Positions 47,119 to 56,352 are shown, counted from the stretch's first letter. The stretch is DNA of 64,000 bases from Idiomarina sp. MD25a (GCF_001870515.1 NZ_MDGT01000003.1:62001-126000), one strand, 5' to 3'. Numbers and translations are program-made. The notes: a model not told the origin generated them from the sequence alone.

Positions 47119-47874
47119 ATGCCCAGAAAATTTCAGCTGTATAAGCACATGTGGATCGATCGCCAACTTACAGATTTTGAGATTAAAGGAGTTTGCGGAA
47201 GCATGGTCCACGACTTGGACTTTGAACGCAGTGTCATGCCTAATCAACTCGTTGCCCCTATTAAAGAAGAGGACTTCTATATTGATGTTCCTCCTCAAGC
47301 TCCAATTATTAAATTGTCGCAACGCCGATATGTTGACGAATTTTTCGAAAAAGGAACCTTAAAACTGGGTACTTTTCACGAATACCAGCACCATCCAAAT
47401 CCTGAAATAGGTGACCATGAGGAAGGACTCGTAACTTTAGTCGTAACAGCTAACTGGGGCACCATGATCGGTAAATACCGCACCGGTTATAACTATTATC
47501 TATTCTGTGCTGCTATCGGTGACGTCAATCCAGCTACAGTCAATTCATTCGGTTATGACTCTGCATTTGAGGTGAGTAATCCACAAGCATTCGCTAGGGC
47601 AATCGCGGCTAAATTAAATGCTCGTTCTTATAACTTTGGTCGTTGTATCTACCATAACGGAAAAGCTATTATTGGTCGCCCGAGAAGAGTAATTGACCGA
47701 TCGAGAATTTCCTCTGAGTATGCAGATTTGTTAGGCATATCAAAGTACTTAATAAAGATGAACAAATACAAACCCCAACGGGAGCTCCGGTTTTTGTTTG
47801 AGATGCCGGCCGATGTTCATGAGCCGATTATGATTGAGTGTCCGGAGGCGGTACAGTTTTGTAAAAAACTGTGA
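47119..47874 (+). CDS. Unrecognised 251-aa protein of the accessory region
   Basis: I do not recognise this protein. It is soluble, without signal peptide or TM segment. Notable stretches are RRYVDEFFEKGTLKLGTFHEYQ followed by GDHEEG (residues about 69-103), YNYYLFCAAIGD, YNFGRCIYHNGKAIIG and a C-terminal YKPQRELRFLFEMP. The spacing FxxGxLxxGTFxxY...GDxxEG...QxExRF is reminiscent of uncharacterised island or defence-associated proteins, where such motifs line a catalytic pocket, but this is only impression. A ribosome site AGGTG lies 7 bp before the ATG. It is monocistronic and followed by a terminator. Confidence 0.6.
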   Translation: MPRKFQLYKHMWIDRQLTDFEIKGVCGSMVHDLDFERSVMPNQLVAPIKEEDFYIDVPPQAPIIKLSQRRYVDEFFEKGTLKLGTFHEYQHHPNPEIGDHEEGLVTLVVTANWGTMIGKYRTGYNYYLFCAAIGDVNPATVNSFGYDSAFEVSNPQAFARAIAAKLNARSYNFGRCIYHNGKAIIGRPRRVIDRSRISSEYADLLGISKYLIKMNKYKPQRELRFLFEMPADVHEPIMIECPEAVQFCKKL

Positions 47875-47882
47875 AACCCCAC

Positions 47883-47917
47883 AAAAAAAGCGAGCTCCAA
47901 ACAGAGCCCGCCTTTTA
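47883..47917. terminator. Bidirectional terminator after the 251-aa gene
   Basis: GCGAGCTC and GAGCCCGC pair with one mismatch, flanked by A7 on the left and TTTTATT on the right, between the unknown gene and the convergent S41 protease gene. Confidence 0.75.
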
Positions 47918-47938
47918 TTAAACCACCCTTAAAACGGC

Positions 47939-50900
47939 TTAAAGCGTCTTCAACAACTCTTCAACGGCACGTTCTAATTGCGGATCCACGTTCTTAGCTT
48001 TATACGCCGGTGGATTAAAGACCTCAATATCAGGTTGTGCTGGGGTAAAGTCCATGTTGGCGTCGGACTCTTTTACCCACCAGCCTCTAAACGGCATTCT
48101 GATAATGGAGCCATCGACCAAGCGCTCAGCGCCGGTACTGATAACCGCGCCAAAGGTCGGGCGACCAACGAGCTTACCAATATCTAATGACTTATACGCA
48201 TGAGCGAAAATTTCAGCGTTTGAGTAGCTGTTTTCGTTGCTCATGGCAATCGATGGTTTGGTCCATGCTGACAAAGGTAAACGTTCAGAGTAGGGGTATT
48301 TATCTCTGAATTTCTTCTGGTCTTTGTCCAGATTGTCAGTCGCACCGCGCGGGATCGTGTAAGCGTGTTGCTCTACGTTCAATACGGCCATGAGGTAGTC
48401 GGTTGTCCAGCCACCACCGTTGTAGCGTACGTCAATGACGATACCGTCTTTGCCGTAACCGGCGGCCATTAGTTCGCGCTCAAAACGTTCGAAGCTGGTC
48501 CAGTTCATACCGCGAATATGCAAATAGCCCAGACGACCATTAGAATACTCTTCGGTTAGCTTACGACGTGTTTCGACCCAGTTGTCGTACTTCTCGTCAC
48601 TTAAACTTGTGGTTGGCCAAAGTACCACTTCGGTTGGCTGGTCGGCTCGCTTAATATCGAGCAACACGCGTTGGTTAGCATAACCGTTCAGCAACTGATA
48701 AAAGTTCGCGCTTTTAACCGACTGTTGGTTGACCTGTGTGATGACATCGCCCACTTGTAGGCGGCTCTCATCACGGGCGGCAGGGCTTTTATCCAAGACA
48801 GACGTTACTTTTAAGCCATCTTCAGTGGGCACGACTTCAACACCGAGCAAACCGGTGCGGGTTTCTTGGGTGTCTTTCGGATTTTCACCACGATATAAGC
48901 CCATGTGACTTGCGTTCACTTGGCCAAGCATCAAGTTAAAGATGTACTGAAAGTCTTCTTTCGTTGATGCTTTTAACGCCAGTGGACGATATTTTTCTTT
49001 CAGCGCTTGCCAGTCGTTACCGTGAAATTCAGGGTCATAGAAACCTGCATTCAGCGCTTGCCACGCCTCATCAAAGATCTGCGCCCGTTCGGCCATATGC
49101 TCGATGGTTTGTTGAGATACCGTCGATAAGGTTTCTGGTTCGTCCTTTTTGGTATCTACCTTGACTAAAGTGCCGCGTTCGACAAGTGCAAAAAGGCTTT
49201 TGCCATCGGTACTTAGCGATAAGCTGCGAGGGCTTTGGTCACCTTTAATAATGTGCTCTTTGTCTTCGCCATTCCACTTAATTTTGAACAGGTCTTGGTC
49301 CATCTCGAAGTTCTGGCGACCGGCACCACCGATGGTATAATAAACGTGCTCGCCTTCTTTGTCGAACGCTAAACCGGATTCGTTACCTGCAAAACGTGTT
49401 ACTTGAACAAGCCGTTTATAGATGCCGTCCAAATCAATCTGCATAGGCTCAACGGCGTCTTCCGCAGCGTCCGAATCGTCTTCAGATTCTTTGGCATCCG
49501 CAGTTTCCTCAACAAACTCGTCGCGTTTCCACTCCTCTTGCGAGCGTTGCCAATCGCTTTCTTTTAACCATGCAAACCAAATGTCGTAATCGCCATTGTT
49601 CCGCATGGAACTAAAGCCTAACTTGCTGCCATCCGGAGACCAGACTGGGCTGTAATCGCCTTTTGGATGCATGCTGACGTTAACGGGTTCTTGAGAGTTA
49701 TCCGCCGCATGAATAAAGATTTCGCTGTTAAATGATAAGTCAGATTTAGCGTAGGCTAACCACTGGCTGTCTGGCGACCAGCTGACACCGCTCGGTGTTG
49801 CCCAGCCGTCTAATAGCACCACGGGGTTGGTCAGTGACTGATCATCGGCTACATCCGCGACAATGAGTTTTCCACGACCTTCACGGTAAGCCACTTTTTT
49901 ACCATCCGGCGAGACCAAAGGCTCATGTTCTTCGGCATCTGTGCGCGTTACCGGTTTAACTGAATGCTTTAACGACCTAAATAGGTTTGGCTCTTCAGAA
50001 TCCGCTGATGTCACTGCAAAAATATCATTTTGACCATCGCGGTCAGAAACAAACAACACGGTGTTGTCGTCTAACCAAGCAACATCTCTGTCGCGTGCGG
50101 CACCCGTGGTGAGTCTGACCGAGCGCTTATCTTCTTTATCGTTGCGCTTAACAAATACGTCGCCGCGCACAACATAAGAAATCAATTTACCGTTGGGTGA
50201 GACACTGTACTCATCCAAAGCGTTGGTGGTTGACTTGTTGGTGACCGGGTCAAAACGAAAGTCTGTAGGAATCGATAGGTCGAGTGATTGGCGCTTGCTA
50301 CCGGCTATTAACTGTACTTTATCGGCGGCTTGATAAACGAGGTGATTGGCCTGCTTATCGATGCTGAAGTGCTCGACGCCAAACTCGCGCTCATCAGTAA
50401 TTTGCTCGGCGCGGTTTGAACCCAACTTCTGCCTAAACACGTTGTATTTGCCCGCGCGCGATGAAATAAAATACAGCTCATTGTTACTAGACCATTGTGG
50501 CATAAAGTCGTTGCCATCAAAGTCGGTCAATTGCTCGTATTCACCTGTTTCGGTATCGTAAATCCAGATATTGCGGTTTGCCGGACCGCGATAATCTTCG
50601 CGTGAAATACGGCATGTGCCTCGAACAAAAGCAATTTTTTTGCCGTCAGGCGATACCACCGCGTCAAAACCGAGCGCATCCATAAAGCGGGCTTCGGTCG
50701 CATCGCCACTGGGCGCAACGCCGTAAACTTCCCACTCACGCTCAACTTCAGCGTATAAGCGACGCGTATTAAATAGCACTTGGTTGTCGTGACCAAACCC
50801 AAGCACACGATCAGGCGCACTATGATAGGTCAAACGATCGGGTCGACCGCCTTGGCTAGGCATCACAAACACATCGTCATTACCAAATCGGTCACTACTG

Positions 50901-51145
50901 AATGCGATGGTTTTACCGTCTTTTGACCACTTTGGTGAGCTCTCATAGCCCTCGTGGATGGTTAAACGGTTGGGATGGGTACCCGACGTTGACATGGTCC
51001 AGATATCACCTTGATAACTGAAGGCGATTTGGGTGCCATCGGGGCTGATTTCGGGTTGCATGATTAGCGGTCGTTCTGGAGCTCCGTTTGACGCAGAGGC
51101 GCCAAAGGCCGCAGAAACAAGCAGGCTGGTTACCAGTCGTTTCAT
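47939..51145 (-). CDS. Tricorn-like S41 protease, exported
   Basis: A 1068-aa exported protease with tricorn layout. Signal peptide KRLVTSLLVSAAFGASAS, then two beta-propellers of SPDG-type PD40 blades (about 25-640, such as SPDGTQIAFSYQGDIW and WSKDGKTIAFSSDRFGND). A C1-like helical region follows, then a PDZ domain (LGVEVVPTEDGLKVTSVLDKSPA) and the S41 core with YNGGGWTTDYL and the nucleophile Ser in NENSYSNAEIFAHA, followed by GRPTFGAVIS. It degrades peptides, probably in the periplasm. It is transcribed toward the accessory region and is not part of it. Confidence 0.92.
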   Translation of the reverse strand: MKRLVTSLLVSAAFGASASNGAPERPLIMQPEISPDGTQIAFSYQGDIWTMSTSGTHPNRLTIHEGYESSPKWSKDGKTIAFSSDRFGNDDVFVMPSQGGRPDRLTYHSAPDRVLGFGHDNQVLFNTRRLYAEVEREWEVYGVAPSGDATEARFMDALGFDAVVSPDGKKIAFVRGTCRISREDYRGPANRNIWIYDTETGEYEQLTDFDGNDFMPQWSSNNELYFISSRAGKYNVFRQKLGSNRAEQITDEREFGVEHFSIDKQANHLVYQAADKVQLIAGSKRQSLDLSIPTDFRFDPVTNKSTTNALDEYSVSPNGKLISYVVRGDVFVKRNDKEDKRSVRLTTGAARDRDVAWLDDNTVLFVSDRDGQNDIFAVTSADSEEPNLFRSLKHSVKPVTRTDAEEHEPLVSPDGKKVAYREGRGKLIVADVADDQSLTNPVVLLDGWATPSGVSWSPDSQWLAYAKSDLSFNSEIFIHAADNSQEPVNVSMHPKGDYSPVWSPDGSKLGFSSMRNNGDYDIWFAWLKESDWQRSQEEWKRDEFVEETADAKESEDDSDAAEDAVEPMQIDLDGIYKRLVQVTRFAGNESGLAFDKEGEHVYYTIGGAGRQNFEMDQDLFKIKWNGEDKEHIIKGDQSPRSLSLSTDGKSLFALVERGTLVKVDTKKDEPETLSTVSQQTIEHMAERAQIFDEAWQALNAGFYDPEFHGNDWQALKEKYRPLALKASTKEDFQYIFNLMLGQVNASHMGLYRGENPKDTQETRTGLLGVEVVPTEDGLKVTSVLDKSPAARDESRLQVGDVITQVNQQSVKSANFYQLLNGYANQRVLLDIKRADQPTEVVLWPTTSLSDEKYDNWVETRRKLTEEYSNGRLGYLHIRGMNWTSFERFERELMAAGYGKDGIVIDVRYNGGGWTTDYLMAVLNVEQHAYTIPRGATDNLDKDQKKFRDKYPYSERLPLSAWTKPSIAMSNENSYSNAEIFAHAYKSLDIGKLVGRPTFGAVISTGAERLVDGSIIRMPFRGWWVKESDANMDFTPAQPDIEVFNPPAYKAKNVDPQLERAVEELLKTL

Positions 51146-51237
51146 AGTTTAACTACCTATTTTAGTTAGAATTATTAAAATTTTGTTGATGGTAGCAAAA
51201 ATATGAGGTCGGGTACGGAGGTTCAGCTCATTACTCG

Positions 51238-51260
51238 GTAGGTCGCGCATTTTGCGCGAC
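51238..51260. repeat. Dispersed 23-bp palindromic repeat, copy 2
   Basis: Identical to the repeat at 42761-42783 (hairpin GTCGCGCATTTTGCGCGAC preceded by GTAG). Here outer bases GGTA/TACC extend the pairing. It lies between the starts of two minus-strand units (ybiT end and the S41 promoter region). Confidence 0.7.
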
Positions 51261-51282
51261 GTACCATTTTTAATTAATTAAC

Positions 51283-52875
51283 TTAAGCGGATTGAAGTTG
51301 TTTCAAATAGTCGTCGTAACTTCCCGAGAAGTCACGCATGCCTTTGTCGGTTAATTCAATAATACGAGATGCCAGTGACGATACAAATTCGCGGTCATGA
51401 CTGACGAAAAGTACTGTTCCATCGTAGTTTTCGAGTGCTAGGTTGAGTGCTTCAATTGATTCCATATCCAAGTGGTTGGTCGGCTCATCCATCACTAATA
51501 CGTTGGGACGCTGCATAATGAGCTTGCCGAAGATCATACGTCCTTTTTCACCACCCGATAAAATCGACACTGGCTTTTTGATATCGTCCTGAGAGAACAA
51601 CATGCGACCCAATACACCGCGAATTGCTTGCTCATCATGGTGTGGTTGCTTCCACTGGCTCATCCAATCAAATACGGTCATTTCCTGTTTGAACCAGTCG
51701 GCATGGTCTTGTGCATAGTAACCTATATTAACGTTTTCAGACCACTTAATGATGCCATCGTCAGCTGCGTATTGATCGACCAAACACTTCAGCAGCGTGG
51801 TTTTGCCGATACCGTTAGCGCCGAGTATGGCGACCTTTTCGCCGACTTCGACCATGGCGTTCAAATCTTTTAATACGTGTAAGTCACCAAAGGACTTATT
51901 GAGTCCCTCGATCTCGAGTGCTAAGCGATATAGTTTCTTTTCTTGCTCGAAACAAATGTATGGGCTCACTCGGCTCGATGCTTTGACTTCGGCTAATTGA
52001 ATCTTCTCGATCTGTTTTGCCCGCGAGGTCGCTTGTTTGGCTTTTGATGCGTTAGCAGAGAATCGGCTGACAAACTGTTGCAGTTCGGCGATTTTATCCT
52101 TTTTACGCGCATTCTCATTCAGCAGTTGTTCGCGTGCCTGTGTTGCGGCGAACATGTACTGGTCGTAGTTACCTGGATACACGCGTAACTCGCCGTAATC
52201 GATGTCAGCCATGTGGGTGCACACGCTGTTTAGGAAGTGCCGATCGTGCGAAATAATGATCATCGTCGCTTGGCGTTCATTGAGTACCGTTTCTAGCCAA
52301 CGAATCGTATTGATATCCAAGTTGTTGGTCGGTTCGTCCAGTAACATAATATCAGGTTCTGAAAACAAGACCTGTGCGAGCAAAACCCGCAATTTAAGAC
52401 CCGGTGCAAGTTCGCTCATCAAGCCAAAGTGCGCTTCGAGCGGAATACCGACACCGAGTAACAGTTCGCCCGCGCGTGACTCTGCTGTATAACCGTCCAT
52501 TTCGGCAAATGCGACTTCAAGGTCAGCAACACGCATGCCGTCTTCTTCGCTCATTTCAGATAAGCTGTAAATACGATCGCGTTCTGATTTTACTTGCCAC
52601 AGTTCCTCGTGACCCATGATAACGGTATCAACGACACTGAATTGCTCATAAGCGAACTGATCCTGCCTCAATTTACCGACGCGCATGTTTGGATCAGTGG
52701 ATACATTGCCAGACGAGGGCTCTTGGTCGCCGCTGAGGATGCGCATAAACGTCGATTTACCGCAGCCGTTGGCGCCGATCAGACCGTAGCGGTTACCTTC
52801 GCCAAATTTCACTGATATGTTTTCGAATAGAGGTTTTGCACCAAATTGCATGGTGATGTTTGAAGCAGAAATCAC
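51283..52875 (-). CDS. ybiT: ABC-F ATPase YbiT
   Basis: A 530-aa soluble protein with two ABC ATPase domains and no membrane part, member of the ABC-F ribosome-associated translation factors. Walker A sites are GANGCGKST and GANGIGKTT. The second signature is LSGGEKGRM, while the first is the YbiT-type [14 protein letters not shown]. Walker B regions are [12 protein letters not shown] and [12 protein letters not shown]. The charged linker contains [22 protein letters not shown] choose GTG at 52875, because E. coli YbiT starts at the same place and AGGTG precedes it; the frame could extend 20 codons further. Confidence 0.95.
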   Translation of the reverse strand: MISASNITMQFGAKPLFENISVKFGEGNRYGLIGANGCGKSTFMRILSGDQEPSSGNVSTDPNMRVGKLRQDQFAYEQFSVVDTVIMGHEELWQVKSERDRIYSLSEMSEEDGMRVADLEVAFAEMDGYTAESRAGELLLGVGIPLEAHFGLMSELAPGLKLRVLLAQVLFSEPDIMLLDEPTNNLDINTIRWLETVLNERQATMIIISHDRHFLNSVCTHMADIDYGELRVYPGNYDQYMFAATQAREQLLNENARKKDKIAELQQFVSRFSANASKAKQATSRAKQIEKIQLAEVKASSRVSPYICFEQEKKLYRLALEIEGLNKSFGDLHVLKDLNAMVEVGEKVAILGANGIGKTTLLKCLVDQYAADDGIIKWSENVNIGYYAQDHADWFKQEMTVFDWMSQWKQPHHDEQAIRGVLGRMLFSQDDIKKPVSILSGGEKGRMIFGKLIMQRPNVLVMDEPTNHLDMESIEALNLALENYDGTVLFVSHDREFVSSLASRIIELTDKGMRDFSGSYDDYLKQLQSA

Positions 52876-52973
52876 GTTTACGCACCTGAATAAAAAATAG
52901 GCGCGTAATCTACGCGTTTTGGCGGCAAATGACAAAGGAAGATTGCATTACAAGGCGTACAAATAACACAAAA

Positions 52974-53002
52974 TAAAAAGGTCGCGCGTTTTGAGCGACC
53001 TT
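52974..53002 (-). terminator. Terminator of the AhpD-DoxX unit
   Basis: GGTCGC/GCGACC stem (52980-53000) with a 9-nt loop. On the minus strand it is followed by TTTTTATTTT. It is related to the 23-bp repeats in its stem but differs in the loop. Confidence 0.75.
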
Positions 53003-53010
53003 TGATAGTA

Positions 53011-53409
53011 TCAAAACGACAGCTTCGTATCGTATTCGCGCAACATAAATAGCGCGATACACGCCGCTAACATTGGCCATGCGGCAAAGAACAACAAGTT
53101 ATTAAAGGCGTCGAGGTATTGTGCAAACGAAGAAAATGTCGACATGCCATGCATTACCAGAATCACACCATATGTGAGTGTTTTCCAAAGTCCTACCAAA
53201 AACGCCAGTGTTAACACAATTTGTAAGACACCCATGACGTTAGTAAGGTTTGTTGATAATCCGCTAATGCCGTAAAAGCCTTCGAACACGGCCACCGCGT
53301 GACTTGGGTTTACCAGCTTATCAACTGCCCAAATAAACATCACGATAAAAATACCGACACGCAGGGTGAGTAGCGCCCATGGTAGTTTTTGCTCGAGTGA
53401 TTGCGTCAT
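53011..53409 (-). CDS. DoxX-like small membrane protein
   Basis: A 132-aa protein with about four hydrophobic segments (ALLTLRVGIFIVMFIWAVDKLVNP, VMGVLQIVLTLAFLVGLW, YGVILVMHGM, LFFAAWPMLAACIALFML). It resembles DoxX/DUF417-type membrane proteins linked to redox stress. The start at 53409 is preceded by GGAGAAG; the frame extends 9 codons further. It follows the AhpD-like gene on the same strand after 71 bp containing a hairpin. Confidence 0.7.
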   Translation of the reverse strand: MTQSLEQKLPWALLTLRVGIFIVMFIWAVDKLVNPSHAVAVFEGFYGISGLSTNLTNVMGVLQIVLTLAFLVGLWKTLTYGVILVMHGMSTFSSFAQYLDAFNNLLFFAAWPMLAACIALFMLREYDTKLSF

Positions 53410-53421
53410 TTTTGCTTCTCC

Positions 53422-53446
53422 AAAACTCGTGCCCAACGGGCACGAG
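53422..53446 (-). terminator. Hairpin between AhpD-like and DoxX-like genes
   Basis: CTCGTGCCC/GGGCACGAG, a perfect 9-bp stem with AAC loop. On the minus strand it is followed by TTTT. It could attenuate transcription so that the DoxX-like gene is expressed less than the upstream gene. Confidence 0.6.
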
Positions 53447-53480
53447 AGGGTGGTGTTCGATAAGCAACTTTAGGTGAGAG

Positions 53481-54020
53481 TTACTCAAACTTTTTAAAAG
53501 GCCCGTCGATAGGCGTACCAGCGATGGCATTGGTGTAGTTACTCATGGTTTTCTGAGCGAGGCCAAGCACCACATCGAGTGCATGACGTTGGCTGTAACC
53601 TGCGTTAAAGAACGTGGCAAGGTCATCTTCTGTCGCTTGTCCACGTTTCTCGAGCATCACAAGTGTGAAGTCGCGCAGAGCTTGTAATTTGCTATCGTCG
53701 AGCGCTTTTCCTGCACGAATATTGTCGGTGATTGCGTCGTCAGCACCCATTTGTTTGGCGATAGCGGTATGTGCGGGTACGCAATAGTGGCACTCATGGT
53801 AAACATTAATTGTTTGCCAAACGACCGTGAGCTCATTCTTGTCAAAGCTACTGTTCATGAACAATTCATGGCTGTCTTGGTAGGCTTTTAGTAATCCAGG
53901 CGCTTCTGCCATGACCGCATGTAAGTTAGGTAGCATGCCAAATGCTTTCTCTGAGTTTTTAATGAGTGGTTTACTCTCTTCAGGAGCTGACGATGCATCG
54001 TGTAATTTAAACTCTGCCAT
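53481..54020 (-). CDS. Carboxymuconolactone decarboxylase/AhpD-like peroxidase
   Basis: A 179-aa alkylhydroperoxidase-like protein of the CMD family. The redox motif is HECHYCVPAHTAIAKQMG, with ECxxC and the downstream His of the AhpD proton relay. The final segment NAIAGTPIDGPFKKFE is common in this subgroup. It likely detoxifies peroxides with thiol electrons. It lies between the AraC-type regulator and the DoxX-like gene, all on the minus strand, suggesting control by that regulator. Confidence 0.87.
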   Translation of the reverse strand: MAEFKLHDASSAPEESKPLIKNSEKAFGMLPNLHAVMAEAPGLLKAYQDSHELFMNSSFDKNELTVVWQTINVYHECHYCVPAHTAIAKQMGADDAITDNIRAGKALDDSKLQALRDFTLVMLEKRGQATEDDLATFFNAGYSQRHALDVVLGLAQKTMSNYTNAIAGTPIDGPFKKFE

Positions 54021-54155
54021 ATTCTTTCTCCAACTGTGTTGTGATTAAGCGTGTCTATGCATCTTAAGCGCTAAACCCGAGCTTAGGAAAGGACGTTCAG
54101 GTGGGTCAGTCGTTTTGGTTGTGAAAACAGGTGTTTTGAACAACAACAGGTCGCA

Positions 54156-55076
54156 TCATCGGCTGGTTTCCCTGTAATCACTTGCAGCGATACCTGCGTA
54201 GCGTTTAAAAAATCGGCTGAATGCAGCGACTGATTGATAGCCGACTTGTTGTGCTATGGCAGTTAATGGTAACGCGGTATTGTTGAGCAACATACGGGCC
54301 CGTTGCATGCGAAGCTGATCAACGAGCTTCTTTGGCGACAATCCCGTTTGTTTATGACAACGCTCCGCAAACGCACTCGGCGACAAAAACACCTGCTTTG
54401 CCATAGATTCTACGGACCAGTTCGCTGCGGGGTATTCGATAATGGTGAACACTAAATCGCGCAGATATTTATCCTGAAGGGCCGCTAATGGACCTGTAAG
54501 CTCTTGGTGTCCGTCAATCACGGCTCGCAATAAGTGAATAGCCAGCACATCACTCAAGCGCTGTACAATCGCCGAACCGCCGGGTTCATTGCGCTTGGCC
54601 TCGGCGCGAATCATGTCGATGATCGCCTTCATTTCATGTGCCTGACGTTCGTGGCTTAGCACCAGCCATGGCGGTAGCAAACGAAACACGGTATCGGTTA
54701 TCTGAGAGGGGCTGTCAATGTCATAGCACACGACACCGTCTTGCTGGTGTTCGGGTTCACAAAAAGAAGCGAGCTCGTGTTCAGCGATATCATTCGGAAC
54801 TGGGCTATGGCTAAGAAAGTGAGACACTCCTTGATTCACAAAAATAATGTCACCGGCGCTAAGCTCTAATACGCTGGGCTGCTGGGGCGACAAGCCAAAC
54901 CAGCAATGGCCTTCAGTGACTAAGTGCAATGCCGCTTTAGCGGGTTTATTGGCCATTAATGTCCAATCACCACAGAGTCCTGATTGAAAATGAAACTCCG
55001 TGCCTTGAGCGACTTGATTAAGCAGTAAGTCGACGCGTTTCTGAAGGCTTGTGGACTCTGACGTGATGTTAGACAT
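54156..55076 (-). CDS. AraC-family transcriptional regulator
   Basis: A 306-aa regulator with an N-terminal cupin_6-type ligand domain (FGLSPQQPSVLELSAGDIIFVNQGVSHFLSH) and a C-terminal double helix-turn-helix (VESMAKQVFLSPSAFAERCHKQTG and PLTAIAQQVGYQSVAAFSRFFKRYAG). The cupin half is like regulators of oxidoreductase or peroxide-scavenging genes. Position just upstream of the AhpD-like gene on the same strand suggests it regulates that gene; the effector is unknown. Confidence 0.88.
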   Translation of the reverse strand: MSNITSESTSLQKRVDLLLNQVAQGTEFHFQSGLCGDWTLMANKPAKAALHLVTEGHCWFGLSPQQPSVLELSAGDIIFVNQGVSHFLSHSPVPNDIAEHELASFCEPEHQQDGVVCYDIDSPSQITDTVFRLLPPWLVLSHERQAHEMKAIIDMIRAEAKRNEPGGSAIVQRLSDVLAIHLLRAVIDGHQELTGPLAALQDKYLRDLVFTIIEYPAANWSVESMAKQVFLSPSAFAERCHKQTGLSPKKLVDQLRMQRARMLLNNTALPLTAIAQQVGYQSVAAFSRFFKRYAGIAASDYRETSR

Positions 55077-55250
55077 GGCTGGGCAGTGAATACGATAGAC
55101 TAGATTCGTTCTAGTAAATCACTCAATACATTCGTGGTAAAGAGGGAGCTTTTGGTTTACCAAATTAAATTACGCCATTGCTTTATTTGACACACTTTAT
55201 TCACTATGATTTTCTTTTTATATTAATGTTAAAAATGGATACCAAAAACA

Positions 55251-55580
55251 ATGAAGTTGATACTAGCTAAAAGTATTGTTCCCTTAACTTTTATAGCCTT
55301 TTCGGCTGTCTGCCATGCGGAGAATTTGCCTGACGAGAAAGCACAGACACTCGAGAAGTTTCAGCAAATACAAGAAGCTGCGGCCAAGCGAGGTATCGAG
55401 GTCACATTAAAATCTGTGGAGATTAAAGACGATAGCCGTGCAGATTTAGTAGACGCTGCAAGCTCTTGTACGCAAACGGTAGAGTTACCTGTTGCAGGAC
55501 GATCGGCGCGCATGTCTGCGACGGCACCCACCTGTATCGCTGCTGCTCAAATGATTGCTGAGGGTATAGAGTCGCAGTAA
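55251..55580 (+). CDS. Small secreted protein of unknown function
   Basis: A 109-aa protein with a signal peptide (KLILAKSIVPLTFIAFSAVCHAEN), giving a mature protein of about 85 residues. There is a helical charged stretch (EKAQTLEKFQQIQEAAAKRG) and two cysteines (SSCTQTVELP and APTCIAAAQ) that could form a disulfide. I do not recognise the family. It stands alone, divergent from the AraC-type gene and convergent with the bicupin. Confidence 0.6.
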   Translation: MKLILAKSIVPLTFIAFSAVCHAENLPDEKAQTLEKFQQIQEAAAKRGIEVTLKSVEIKDDSRADLVDAASSCTQTVELPVAGRSARMSATAPTCIAAAQMIAEGIESQ

Positions 55581-55588
55581 CAGAGCAT

Positions 55589-56236
55589 TTATCCTAAATG
55601 TCCTGTTTTGACCCAGATCACGGTTTCTTCATCCACGAACGGGTGGTGAACGCTCATATGTGGGTTACGGAGCCAGGTTCCTTTCGGATAGCGACCGTGT
55701 TCATCACAAAACTCGCCGGACAACACAAATATTTCTTCGCCACCGAGGTGCCTATGAGGCTTGAATCTCTCATTGCGTGGCCATTTTACGAGTGCGACGT
55801 GTTCGGTACCGTGACTATGCAACGGCATCACCTTGAGTCGGCCTTGACCGGCTAGCCAGTCCGTCTGCTGAGTATTAACTCTGACTGTGGCGGTATCATC
55901 CTGTTGGAACTGGTGGAGTTTTACCAATAATACGCAACCCTCTTTACTAAAAGGGGCATGGCTACTGCCGGGCGGATTTCTGAGATAGGTACCCGCTGAA
56001 TAGTCACCATATTCGTCAGAAAATACACCTGACAGCACCAGTATTTCTTCACCCAGTGGGTGTGAGTGGGTATTAAACGATGCGCCGGGTTTATATTCAA
56101 CGATACTGGTTGCGCGACCACGCTCAGCCTCTTCTCGTTCGAGTAGTTTACGCTTAACGCCTGCTGAGGGGCTATCGATCCAATCTTGTTCTGAAGTATT
56201 AATTACAACACGTTGCTGAAAATCTAAATTTAACAC
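55589..56236 (-). CDS. ChrR-like bicupin protein
   Basis: A 215-aa protein with two tandem cupin repeats. Each has a metal-site pattern: THSHPLGEEILVLSGVFSDEYGDYSAGTYLRNPPGSSH in the first and PHRHLGGEEIFVLSGEFCDEHGRYPKGTWLRNPHMSVHH in the second. This matches the ChrR cupin domain (anti-sigma factor sensing singlet oxygen), but the N-terminal zinc anti-sigma domain is absent. It is probably a metal-binding enzyme or sensor of unknown substrate. Confidence 0.82.
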   Translation of the reverse strand: MLNLDFQQRVVINTSEQDWIDSPSAGVKRKLLEREEAERGRATSIVEYKPGASFNTHSHPLGEEILVLSGVFSDEYGDYSAGTYLRNPPGSSHAPFSKEGCVLLVKLHQFQQDDTATVRVNTQQTDWLAGQGRLKVMPLHSHGTEHVALVKWPRNERFKPHRHLGGEEIFVLSGEFCDEHGRYPKGTWLRNPHMSVHHPFVDEETVIWVKTGHLG

Positions 56237-56334
56237 AATGACTCTGCCGACTGACTAACAGGACTAAGTACAATTACGCAAAAAGCATAATATGTGGCTC
56301 ACTTTGATTGCTAATTATATTATTTTTTCTGCGA

Positions 56335-56352
56335 TGTTAAAAATATTTGACA
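56335..56352. promoter_or_regulatory. Operator 1 of the HTH/membrane-protein pair, overlapping a -35
   Basis: TGTTAAAAATATTTGACA is an 18-bp dyad of the form TGTTAA-N6-TTRACA. Its right end is also a consensus -35 (TTGACA, 56347-56352), with a TAATCT -10 candidate 17 bp later (56370-56375). Confidence 0.6.

Noticed and set aside
42681-47874. Integrative element with attachment sites in tRNA-Arg
   Set aside because: No integrase gene and no second copy of the tRNA 3' end were found; the 23-bp repeat lies outside the tRNA and is not its sequence.
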